64,000 bases of DNA from Streptomyces sp. NBC_01304 (GTDB lineage Bacteria > Actinomycetota > Actinomycetes > Streptomycetales > Streptomycetaceae), in contig NZ_CP109055.1 of the NCBI RefSeq assembly GCF_035975855.1, forward strand, positions 124,001-188,000. The letters run 5' to 3'. Below the pieces are notes generated by a model. It saw only the letters and a list, made by a program, of their open reading frames with translations. It was not told the DNA's origin and made no database searches. The stretch's first letter is position 1, and each line of letters starts with the position of its first letter. Positions 55,847-63,502 of this stretch are shown piece by piece. The position numbers and the translations under genes are program-made.

Positions 55847-56419
55847 ATGTTCGATGGTCACGTGCTGACGCTGCTCGATGCAGCTGTCTCTCTCGTGAAC
55901 GCGCTGACCGACGGCTCCCGGCAAGGCCGCCCCTACACCGCCCCACGTGATGATCAGCTCCCGCAGGCCGTCCACGAAGCACTGCCGCTCGCAGCCGACC
56001 GTGCAGGAGTCGAGACGGCGCACGCGGCCTACCTCGTGGACACCGCACAGCAGTTGAGGGCGGTGTTCGACGCCGTCGACGATGGCCGCACCGGCGACGC
56101 GGCAGAACTTGTGAACGTCCTGCTCCGCAGCACTGGAGCCCGCCCCCAACTCGACCGCGTCGACGACGAACCCTGGCAAGTCCACTTCCACGGCAGCGAG
56201 GACACCCTCGCCCTGGGATGGAGTGCCGGATGCGCGACCGCCCTCGCCCTGGCCATCGGCAGTAACCTCGCCGGCCGCCTCGGCGTCTGCACAGCACCGC
56301 AATGCGACCGCGTCTACGTCGACAACTCCCGTAACGCTGTCCGCCACTTCTGCTCCAACGCCTGCCGCAGCCGAGTCAAAGCCGCAGCCTTCCGCGCACG
56401 CAAGAACTCACCGACGTGA
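55847..56419 (+). CDS. CGNR zinc-finger protein (ABATE domain)
   Basis: 190 residues. I use ATG 55847; GTG 55844 or 55832 are possible, given AAGGAG at 55827-55832. The N-terminal ~130 residues match the stress-related ABATE region (LLDAAVSLVNALTDGSRQGR). The C-terminus is a CGNR zinc finger: GVCTAPQCDRVYVDNSRNAV, RHFCSNACRSRVKAAAFRAR (four Cys, with the NAVRHFC core). These are putative DNA-binding regulators. Divergent from the broken MFS gene, which it may have controlled. Confidence 0.85.
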   Translation: MFDGHVLTLLDAAVSLVNALTDGSRQGRPYTAPRDDQLPQAVHEALPLAADRAGVETAHAAYLVDTAQQLRAVFDAVDDGRTGDAAELVNVLLRSTGARPQLDRVDDEPWQVHFHGSEDTLALGWSAGCATALALAIGSNLAGRLGVCTAPQCDRVYVDNSRNAVRHFCSNACRSRVKAAAFRARKNSPT

Positions 56420-56472
56420 GCCGCAGCCGGGCGCCCCGCATGACCGCCCTGGGACGGCCGTAGCATGCCGCC

Positions 56473-56940
56473 ATGCCACATGGCGATCTGCCGGTCCGCC
56501 CCGCCTGCATGTGGGACGGCCCGGCGTTGACCGCGCTCGAACGCGCCGGCTGGTCCTGGCTGAGCGAGGTCGCGCCGCAGCGGACCGAGGGCGCGGCGGT
56601 GTTCGACGAGCAGTGCCGGGCGGAGGGCTTCCCGGTGGCCGAACTCGCCAGCGAGGCAGTCGGCTACATCCGCCAGGTGCCGGCAACCCCGCCGGCCAGT
56701 AACCAGCACGTCCGCCAGATCCGCGGCCTGCAGGTCTCCAACGACCTTCGCGGCCACGGCGTCGGGAAAACCTTGGTCGAGGCCGCCTGTGCGGCCGCCC
56801 GGGTTCAGGGCGCCCGCCGGATGTCGCTGCGGGTGCTCGGCCACAATGTCCCGGCGCGTCGGTTGTCCGAGCGGTGCGGGTTCCGGATCGAGGGCGTCCA
56901 GCCGGGGGAATTCCTGCTCGGTGACTCCTCCACTCCCTGA
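56473..56940 (+). CDS. GNAT-family N-acetyltransferase
   Basis: 155 residues from ATG 56473. The GNAT fold is visible in IRQVPATPPASNQHVRQIRG, the acetyl-CoA loop NDLRGHGVGKTLVEAACAAA (Q/RxxGxG/A form) and the closing VPARRLSERCGFRIEGVQPG. The substrate is unknown; it could be an antibiotic, a polyamine or a protein. The stop lies inside a strong hairpin. Confidence 0.85.
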   Translation: MPHGDLPVRPACMWDGPALTALERAGWSWLSEVAPQRTEGAAVFDEQCRAEGFPVAELASEAVGYIRQVPATPPASNQHVRQIRGLQVSNDLRGHGVGKTLVEAACAAARVQGARRMSLRVLGHNVPARRLSERCGFRIEGVQPGEFLLGDSSTP

Positions 56941-56958
56941 AGGGGGTAGAGGAGTCAC
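56921..56958 (+). terminator. Hairpin terminator overlapping the GNAT stop
   Basis: GTGACTCCTC (56921-56930) pairs with GAGGAGTCAC (56949-56958), and inner CACTCCC-TGAA-GGGGGT extends the stem with one mismatch. The first 27 bases are nearly identical to the IS605-type end at 12209, so it may be an IS-end remnant reused as terminator. Confidence 0.6.
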
Positions 56959-57134
56959 GGATCTGAGCGTCCCGTCTCATGCGAATTGGCCCCTGTCTCA
57001 ACTGATCAGGTCCGACTCGCTCGTCTCGGGCGATCTGGCTCCGTTGGCATTACCCATGTCACGCAAGGCGCTTGACCTGCGCGCGATGACACCCTGGGGT
57101 TTCGCTGAGCAGCACGCGCCAATACGGTGGCCTG

Positions 57135-57569
57135 ATGATGTCGATCAAGAAGTTCCAAGTCACCTTCGACTGCGCGGAACCTGAGCGCCTCGCTCGATTC
57201 TGGTGCGAGGTGTTGGGGTACGTCGTTCCGCCGCCTCCGGAGGGGTTTGCCACCTGGGACGAATTCGATCGCGCGCTGCCGACGGAGCGTCAGGGCTCGG
57301 ACTTCGCATGCATCGATCCCTCAGGTGTGGGCCCGCGGCTGTACTTCCAGCGCGTTCCCGAAGGCAAGGTCGTCAAGAACCGGCTGCACCTTGATGTGCG
57401 GGTCGGCACCGGGCTCGTGGGTGAAGAGCGCCTCGCCACACTCGAGGCCGAATGCGCGCGACTGGTCGCGCTCGGCGCGGTACGCGAGCGGCTCCTGGCT
57501 GCCGACGGCGTAGACGAGTCGACCCTCGTGATGCAGGACATCGAGGGCAACGAGTTCTGCCTCGACTGA
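57135..57569 (+). CDS. VOC-superfamily (glyoxalase-like) protein
   Basis: 144 residues from ATG 57135 (a second ATG follows at once). Two-halved VOC layout: FQVTFDCAEPERLARFWCEV at the start, FQRVPEGKVVKNRLHLDVRV in the middle, VMQDIEGNEFCLD at the end. Same subgroup as the 9206-9559 protein. The substrate is unknown. Confidence 0.85.
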   Translation: MMSIKKFQVTFDCAEPERLARFWCEVLGYVVPPPPEGFATWDEFDRALPTERQGSDFACIDPSGVGPRLYFQRVPEGKVVKNRLHLDVRVGTGLVGEERLATLEAECARLVALGAVRERLLAADGVDESTLVMQDIEGNEFCLD

Positions 57570-57589
57570 GGGGCCGCGAACGGATCCTC

Positions 57590-57721
57590 CCAGATCAACT
57601 GAGACCGCACCGGACATGTGCGTCCGGGACCAGATCCACTGAGATTTCCAGCGTCACCGAGTCTCAGTTCTTCTGGTCGTTGCAGGGCACAGGCATCACC
57701 AGGGACCAGATCATCTGAGAC
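57590..57721. repeat. Four copies of a 16-bp repeat, one inverted
   Basis: CCAGATCAACTGAGAC at 57590-57605, CCAGATCCACTGAGAT at 57630-57645, an inverted variant at 57661-57676, and CCAGATCATCTGAGAC at 57706-57721. Clusters of short repeats like this mark the ends of IS21-type elements (compare 52091-52180). No transposase is adjacent, so it may be an orphan end, or a regulatory array for the downstream gene. Confidence 0.6.
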
Positions 57722-57770
57722 GGGACACCGGGCATGCCTATGATCATCTTTTCCGAACACGGGAGGTACC

Positions 57771-58064
57771 GTGGCCAAGGGCTACTGGGTCAGCGTCTAC
57801 CGCACCATTGCGGACCCCGAGAAGGTGGCTGCCTACGACAAGCTGGCCGGTCCAGCCGTCAGGGCCGCGGGTGGGCGGCTGCTCTCCGTCGGCGGCCGGG
57901 TCGTCACACACGATGCCGGAATCGCCGAGCGCACCATCCTGATCGAGTTCGACAGCTTCGAACAGGCGGTCGCCGCACGCGCGAGTGCGGCCTACCAGGA
58001 GGCACTGGCCGTACTTGCTGACGGCGTCGAGCGCGACTTCCGCATCATCGAAGGCCTCGACTGA
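57771..58064 (+). CDS. DUF1330-family protein
   Basis: 97 residues from GTG 57771 behind GGGAGG. Ferredoxin-like DUF1330 pattern: GYWVSVYRTIADPEKVAAYD, GGRLLSVGGRV, ILIEFDSFEQAVAARASAAY and a closing FRIIEG. The family is small, cytosolic and uncharacterised, sometimes next to oxidoreductases. Confidence 0.88.
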   Translation: MAKGYWVSVYRTIADPEKVAAYDKLAGPAVRAAGGRLLSVGGRVVTHDAGIAERTILIEFDSFEQAVAARASAAYQEALAVLADGVERDFRIIEGLD

Positions 58065-58638
58065 TGATCGAGGCTGCGTCGGCGACGAACACGAAGCCTA
58101 CTGCGGGGATCACTCCGGCTCGTCAGCGCGCCGCACCGTCGCGAACAGCGTCAGGCCAGTGGCATCGGCGGTGATGTCCAGTCCGGCGACGGTTCCCGGC
58201 GGCGCGGCCTGCCCCGGACCGTGCTCAGCCGCCATGCGGCCGCAGTTCGCAAAGCACGCCCGAGGGGCCCGACAGACCGCCCACCCCAACGCCATCCCGC
58301 CTCGCCCGCAGACTGCCCTTCGAGCGGGCTGCGTGCGATCCCTTGGGCATGACACCGAGACGACGAAGCCAAGTCGAGCGCGATGAGGCCACGGTCGAAA
58401 TCGGCTTCGCCCTGGCCAGCGCATGCTTTCTCGGCGCCGTCGCACTCGCAGCCCTATGTCTTTGTCTTCATAGTGCCTCCCGCCGCCGGAGCCGCTGGTG
58501 CTGGAGTCGTTGCGTGGATCCGCGTCGCTCCTGTCCTCTGGCGTCATGAGGAGCGGGATCTGGGCCGCCACGAACCTTTCGAAGCCGGCAAGTTCGCGCC
58601 CGCTCAACATCCCGCCGGCCTTGCGCAGGGGGCGCTTC
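58065..58638 (-). other. Stretch without confirmed gene
   Basis: A 166-codon minus frame (58110-58610) begins MLSGRELAGFERFVAAQIPL, which looks protein-like for about 35 residues and then becomes Arg-rich low complexity. It may be a decayed gene. Nothing else seen. Confidence 0.3.
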
Positions 58639-59151
58639 CTACGCGGGGCGGCCGTCGGCGAGCCACTGGGCCAGGCCGCTCAGCCCGACCGCCCACCGCC
58701 CTAGGTCGGTGGCCTCGGCGTGCCCGGTGACGACGGTGAGCAACTCGGCCACCGCCTCGTCTGACCGCTGCGCGTCGTTGAGGGTCAGAGCGCGGAAAAC
58801 ACGTACGGAGTCGGAGTCGGGGAACTCCCTGCGCGCGCGGTCGAGAACCTGGAGCGACTTGTCCAGCTCGCCCAGCCACCTCAGGGTGCTGGAGTACTGG
58901 CACAGGCACCGGCGCAGGATGTCACCGTCGAGGCCGAGGGTGAGCGCCCGCTCGTAGTAGCCGCGGGCGGCCTCTTCCAGACCTGCGGTGTCGTAGGCGC
59001 CACCCACCTCGTACACGAGGACTGGGTGGTCAGGGTGTTCGGCCAGCAGCGCCTGGAAGTAGGCGATCGTCGGCGCCATGTTCGCCCGGTCGCGCTGGTC
59101 GTAGCCGCGTTGGATCGCCTCGGCCAGTTCGGGTGTCACGTCGGTCGTCAC
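58639..59151 (-). CDS. Tetratricopeptide-repeat protein
   Basis: 170 residues from ATG 59151. Helical repeats with TPR spacing: AYFQALLAEHPDHPVLVYEV, LEEAARGYYERALTLGLDGD, LDKSLQVLDRARREFPDSDS and a capping segment. No enzymatic domain. Such stand-alone TPR proteins act as interaction scaffolds; the partner is unknown. Confidence 0.85.
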   Translation of the reverse strand: MTTDVTPELAEAIQRGYDQRDRANMAPTIAYFQALLAEHPDHPVLVYEVGGAYDTAGLEEAARGYYERALTLGLDGDILRRCLCQYSSTLRWLGELDKSLQVLDRARREFPDSDSVRVFRALTLNDAQRSDEAVAELLTVVTGHAEATDLGRWAVGLSGLAQWLADGRPA

Positions 59152-59457
59152 TACTGCAGCCCCCAGGTGTACGAATGATCATTGCGGTCTCGTCCGCCGA
59201 CAGCTGGACGTGTTCTTCCAGCTTCTGGCAGACAGGGCCTGCCTCGGCGAATTGGTGTGGGACAGGTGTGTGGGCGCGCAGCCCTCGCCTGGCCGGCGGG
59301 GTGGTCCAGCACCCCGATGCCCGTCCCCTGGCGGTCGGTTCGGTCACCATGCAGCGCCTTGCGGAGCCGGCCGCGCCCGAGAACTCCAACGGCGTGGCCA
59401 GACGATCTTTGTCCGGTCGGTAAGCGGGCGCGGCTGCCGGCAGGGCAGGTCACGGGG
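59152..59457. other. Stretch without recognisable gene
   Basis: About 300 bases; short frames only. Confidence 0.4.
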
Positions 59458-59868
59458 TCAGCGCTCCTGAGGTTCCGTGGTCGCCGTTTCGTCGAGTCGT
59501 CGTTCGGCCTCGGCCCAGCTGATCGGGAGATCCGCGACGGAGGCGTCCCAGAACACGAATGTGGAATCGCTCATCGTGGAGCGCATCGCCTTCATGATGG
59601 AGCGGTGCGGCTCCTCCTGAACGAACGTCATGAGCTGCTCACGGCTCTCCCATGCGGACAGTGTCTGGAACGTCCGTCTGAAGGGCCGGGCGACGAGCGA
59701 GGCTCCGAAGCAGCCTGGGGCTATTCGGACCTGGCGCCATGCCGCGAGCGAGTTGAGGAAGAACCGCGGCACGTCCTTAAGGTTTCGGACCTCGAATCGC
59801 GACGCCATGATCAGCGCGGTTTCGTGGCCTTCGGGAGAGTTGGGGGTGGTCCAGCGCAAGGTGGGCAT
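59458..59868 (-). CDS. ABM/DUF3291-like monooxygenase-fold protein
   Basis: 136 residues from ATG 59868, with GAGGAG upstream on the coding strand; the open frame to 60210 is a low-complexity extension. It has RFEVRNLKDVPRFFLNSLAA, ARPFRRTFQTLSAWESREQL and FVQEEPHRSIMKAMRSTMSD, the dimeric alpha-beta layout of ABM-type or DUF3291 proteins. It follows the MarR gene in the same direction after a 289-base gap without features. It may be part of its regulon. Confidence 0.65.
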   Translation of the reverse strand: MPTLRWTTPNSPEGHETALIMASRFEVRNLKDVPRFFLNSLAAWRQVRIAPGCFGASLVARPFRRTFQTLSAWESREQLMTFVQEEPHRSIMKAMRSTMSDSTFVFWDASVADLPISWAEAERRLDETATTEPQER

Positions 59869-60157
59869 CGAAGTACTCCTCGGTAGTTGGCGTCGCGCTT
59901 GCCGGGGCCAGCTGATGATGTCGGGGAGGGAGCGTGTGAGTCGGTCGACTGGGGGATGGCGAAGGTGTCGCCCGAGCGGACCGCCGGGAGGTCCTGGTCC
60001 AGTCCGGGCCGGTCCCGGTTGGTGCCGGTGAGGGCGTCGTCCACGGACGCAGAGTGGGTTCAGTCCCCCATCGCCGTGCGATTGCGGCCAGGTGCGGGGG
60101 CGCCAAGGGAAGCGACGGGGGTGTTCTGGCGGATCAGACCGCTCGGGGGCGGGTGGC

Positions 60158-60691
60158 TCAAGCGTCGCCCGCCGGGGTGGCCTCGCTCGTGTCCTTCGCC
60201 TGATCACCAAGGCTGATCAGCAGAGTGCGCAGGGTAGTTGCGAGGTCGCCTTGCTGGTGCGGGTCGAGGGCGGCGAGGATGCGCCGTGAGTTGTCGAAGT
60301 GGGCGCCGATGACGCGGTCGATGAGCTCGCGGCCGGCGGGGGTGAGGGCGACGATGACCGAACGCCGGTTGGCGGGGTCGAGGTCGCGTGTGACGTAGCC
60401 CTTGGCGACGAGCCGGTCCAGGCGGTTGGTGATGGCACCTGCTGTCTTCATCGAGTGGCGGGTCAGTTCGCCCGCGGTCATGCCGCCGGGCGCACCGGCG
60501 CGGACGAGAGTCCCGAGGACGTCGAATTCGCCCATCTGCAGCCCGAATTCACTGAAGAGCGCTTGGAACTCGCGCTCGACGATGCGGGTCACCCGCGACA
60601 GGCGGCCGAGAACGTTCACGGGGGACGCATCGAGGTCGGGGCGGACGTGTGCCCACTGTTCCACGATGAGGTCGACGGCGTCACGCTCCAC
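60158..60691 (-). CDS. MarR-family transcriptional regulator
   Basis: 177 residues from the ATG at 60691. Winged helix typical of MarR: VNVLGRLSRVTRIVEREFQA, FDVLGTLVRAGAPGGMTAGE, TNRLDRLVAKGYVTRDLDPA with NRRSVIVALT as the wing. A large inverted repeat lies 12-74 bases upstream, consistent with autoregulation and control of the divergent oxidoreductase gene (60966). Confidence 0.9.
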   Translation of the reverse strand: MERDAVDLIVEQWAHVRPDLDASPVNVLGRLSRVTRIVEREFQALFSEFGLQMGEFDVLGTLVRAGAPGGMTAGELTRHSMKTAGAITNRLDRLVAKGYVTRDLDPANRRSVIVALTPAGRELIDRVIGAHFDNSRRILAALDPHQQGDLATTLRTLLISLGDQAKDTSEATPAGDA

Positions 60692-60702
60692 GAGAACCCC
60701 TC

Positions 60703-60765
60703 AACGTTGAAATGTTTGACGTTAGATTACCGCGCGCGGCCCTCAACGTCCAACATTTCAACGTT
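60703..60765. promoter_or_regulatory. Paired MarR operator
   Basis: AACGTTGAAATGTTTGACGTT (60703-60723, 21 bases) faces its near-exact reverse complement at 60745-60765; the only difference is T/G at one position. Each arm contains AACGTTGAAA and GACGTT boxes. The region is far more AT-rich than its surroundings and lies between marR and the quinone-oxidoreductase gene. Confidence 0.75.
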
Positions 60766-60965
60766 AATTGGCCGCCCATGGGCACCGCGTCAGCTCCCGT
60801 GGTCACCGCGCCAGCACTCATCGGTGACACTCAGGCCTGACCGCGCTCACAGGCGAGCGCTTCGAGGCGCTCGGCGAACAGGGCACCGGTCCTCGACGGC
60901 CGGATATCTGTCTCCGTGAGTGGGGGGCTGCGTTGCGATCGGTGGTGTGGGTCGAGAATGATCAC

Positions 60966-61895
60966 ATGCGAGTAATCAGACAGCAGTCTTTGGGCGGACC
61001 GGACGTTCTCGAAGTTGCGGAGGCGGACCGGCCCCGCCCCGCGCCGGGTGAGGTCCTCGTGCGCGTGTGTGCCACGGGGATCAACCCGGCGGACTGGAAG
61101 GTCAGAGCGGGGCACGTGCAGTGGTTCGGAGAGCCGCCCTTCGTCCTGGGACACGAGTTCAGCGGAGTGGTTGACGAGAGCGGTGAAGGAGTAGGCCGCT
61201 TCCGGCACGGCGACGAGGTGTTCGGTTGGGCAACCCCGCCGCGCGGCAGCCACGCCGACTACGTGCTCGTACCCGAGACCTCCATCGCCGCCAAACCCGC
61301 CACCCTCGACCACGTACATGCGGCGGCACTGGGCATCGCGGGCCTGACTGCCTACCAGACCTTGGTGAATATCGCCCAAGTACAGCCCGGACAGCGCGTT
61401 CTGGTGCACGCAGCAGCCGGCGGCGTGGGGCATTTCGCCGTCCAGATCGCCAAGGCGCGCGGAGCGTACGTGATCGGCACGGCGCGGACGGCCAAGCACG
61501 CCTTCTTGCGCGAGCTCGGCGCGGACGAACTCATCGACTACACGACTGCCGACTTTACGAGCCTGCGTGACGTGGACGTGGTGATCGACACGATCAGCAA
61601 GGACTACGGGCCAAGATCGCTGCGTACGCTCAAGCCCGGCGGCATCCTCATAGACGTCGTGGGCGTCGGCGTCGACCGGACGAACGTGACCGAGCTGGCG
61701 CAGGCGAACGGCGTGCGGTTCCTCGAGTACTACCTCGAACCTACCCCGGCCGACTTGGCCGGTTTCGCCGAACTCGTGGACCGCTGCGGGGTACGCCCGT
61801 CCGTAGCGCAGACGCTGCCCCTGACCGAGGCAGCCAAGGCCCACGAGCTGAGTGAGAGCGGCCGAGTGCGCGGCAAGATCGTACTTGTGCCCTGA
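60966..61895 (+). CDS. Zinc-independent NADP-dependent alcohol dehydrogenase/quinone oxidoreductase
   Basis: 309 residues from ATG 60966. Medium-chain reductase fold: GINPADWKVRAGHVQWFGEP, VLGHEFSGVVDESGEGVGRF, and the nucleotide site VLVHAAAGGVGHFAVQIAKA (about 140-160). The zinc-binding Cys cluster is absent, placing it with the quinone oxidoreductases. Divergent from marR across the operator pair, so probably induced by a MarR ligand such as a quinone or phenol. Confidence 0.88.
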   Translation: MRVIRQQSLGGPDVLEVAEADRPRPAPGEVLVRVCATGINPADWKVRAGHVQWFGEPPFVLGHEFSGVVDESGEGVGRFRHGDEVFGWATPPRGSHADYVLVPETSIAAKPATLDHVHAAALGIAGLTAYQTLVNIAQVQPGQRVLVHAAAGGVGHFAVQIAKARGAYVIGTARTAKHAFLRELGADELIDYTTADFTSLRDVDVVIDTISKDYGPRSLRTLKPGGILIDVVGVGVDRTNVTELAQANGVRFLEYYLEPTPADLAGFAELVDRCGVRPSVAQTLPLTEAAKAHELSESGRVRGKIVLVP

Positions 61896-62275
61896 CACCC
61901 GGGACCGTGCCACGGGTGGTGAGGCCTGCGCCGGTCCCACGGCACAAGGCGGGTCAGCGCGACGGCCGTCTCGCGAGGATGTCGGCGACCGCCGCAAGAA
62001 CCTGCTCCAACTCCACCCGCCAGCCTCCAAACGGTGACTGGCGGCGCCATCCCGTCTCCCCACGCTGGTTGGAGGTGTCGTCACCTCCAACCAGCGTGAC
62101 GGGCAACCCCACCAGGAGGGCATCCTCGCTCGCACCGCCCAGGGCGGCGAGTGCGAGGTCTGGGGACGGGACACCAAGCAGCAGAGGATGCCGCGGCGAG
62201 CGCGCCACTCAGTGGAAACGGCAGATTGATGCTGCACCGCCCTCTGGCTGGCTAGACGCCTCACGAAGCTAAGAG
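61896..62275 (-). other. Stretch with uncertain minus-strand ORF
   Basis: A minus frame at 61954-62208 (84 codons) reads DALLVGLPVTLVGGDDTSN and ends GWRVELEQVLAAVADILARR, which could be a real gene tail cut by the neighbouring IS110, but no family is recognised. It also spans the perfect hairpin at 62061-62098. Confidence 0.3.
62061..62098. repeat. Perfect 17-bp inverted repeat with 4-base loop
   Basis: CACGCTGGTTGGAGGTG (62061-62077), loop TCGT, CACCTCCAACCAGCGTG (62082-62098). A very stable hairpin 166 bases after the oxidoreductase gene. It could be a bidirectional terminator or an element end. Confidence 0.75.
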
Positions 62276-63502
62276 TCAAGCCGCAGCAGCAAGTGGAGTG
62301 GGGAACGCCATTTGTTCGTCGAACGGCTCGTGCTTCTGCAGGCAGTGGAAGAGCTGGCCGAGCAGGCGGTTGAAGAGGTTTCGGAGGGCCGACGCGTGCC
62401 AGTCGCCGTGGTCGCGGCGTCGACGGTAGTGAGCCTTGGCGCCAGGGGAGCCGTTCGGGGCCGCGAAGGCCCAGAGGTAGCCAGCGTGGTTGAGGCGGTC
62501 GTTCTTGATCCGGCGTCGGGTGATGCTGGACTTCTTGCCGGAGGCCCTGGTGATGGGTGAGGCACCCGCGTACGCCTTCAGCCCGCGGGCATCGGCGAAC
62601 CGATTGTGGTCGTCGCCGATCTCGGCCAGCACCCGGGCGCCGAGCTGGACGCCGAGACCCGGGAAGCTCAAGATCACTTCAGCGTCCGGGTGCTGAGGGA
62701 AAGCCTCCTCCACCGCCTTCGCCAGGTCATTGGCGGCCGTGCAGGCGGCGTCCAGTTGGCCCAGGAGAGCGAGCGTCTGCTTGCCGAGTGCGTCTTCGAC
62801 CAGCGGCGGCTGGTGGGCCCAGTCAGCGCGGAGGGCCTCACGGAGTCGCTCGGCCTCGGCCTCGATGCCACGCTTGCGGCCGGCCCGCTTGAGTGCCGCA
62901 CTGATCTGTGAGCGGCTCAACCGGGCAGCCCTGGCAGGAGTGGGGGCGACTTTGAGGAGTTCGCGGGCCTCTGGGCGGCAGAGGCCGTTGGTCCAGGTGG
63001 CGAAGGCGTCCAGGGCGGCGGGGTAGTACTCGCGGAGCAGTGAGCGAAGTTGGTTCGCCATCTGCTGGCGGTTCCACGTCGCGTCCTGCTGGGCGCGGGC
63101 CAGGACTGCGATGGCGCGGGCCAGGTCGCTGTCGTTGGGCAGAGGGCGGTGGGCGTGCATGTCGGTCCGCAGCACGTTGGCGAGGACGAGGGCGTCGCCT
63201 GGGTCGGACTTCTTGCGCGAGACGCTGTGCCGGTCGCGGTAGCGGGCCGCGGCCATCGGGTTGATCGCGAAGATCTGCCGCTTGCCCTGCCGCAGCACTG
63301 CGACCAGCAGGCCGCGGGAAGTCTCGATGGCGACCGGGATCGGTTCCTCTTCGGTGTCGCCGTACTCGGCGAGCAGGTCCACCAAGATCTTGTAGCCAGC
63401 GGCGTCATCAGTGATGTGCCGCTTGGCCAGTAACTCGCCGGTGTCGTTGACCAGGGCGACGTCATGTGTCCGTTCCGCCCAGTCGATTCCGCAGTAGATC
63501 AA
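62276..63502 (-). CDS. IS110-family transposase
   Basis: 408 residues from ATG 63502. DEDD/RuvC-like N-terminus: CGIDWAERTHDVALVND (Asp at residue 7), VAIETSRGLLVAVLRQGKR (Glu), SRKKSDPGDALVLANVLRTD (Asp pair). C-terminal Tnp20 domain with FPGLGVQLGARVLAEIGDD, LKAYAGASPITRASGKKSSI and the conserved Ser. Intact length. The element ends were not determined. The non-coding end carrying a guide-like RNA in this family should be near 63503-63780. Confidence 0.9.
   Translation of the reverse strand: MIYCGIDWAERTHDVALVNDTGELLAKRHITDDAAGYKILVDLLAEYGDTEEEPIPVAIETSRGLLVAVLRQGKRQIFAINPMAAARYRDRHSVSRKKSDPGDALVLANVLRTDMHAHRPLPNDSDLARAIAVLARAQQDATWNRQQMANQLRSLLREYYPAALDAFATWTNGLCRPEARELLKVAPTPARAARLSRSQISAALKRAGRKRGIEAEAERLREALRADWAHQPPLVEDALGKQTLALLGQLDAACTAANDLAKAVEEAFPQHPDAEVILSFPGLGVQLGARVLAEIGDDHNRFADARGLKAYAGASPITRASGKKSSITRRRIKNDRLNHAGYLWAFAAPNGSPGAKAHYRRRRDHGDWHASALRNLFNRLLGQLFHCLQKHEPFDEQMAFPTPLAAAA

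Noticed and set aside
58110..58610. 166-codon minus ORF beginning MLSGRELAGFERF
   Set aside because: Only the first ~35 residues look natural; the rest is Arg-rich low complexity without a family, so it is not listed as a gene.
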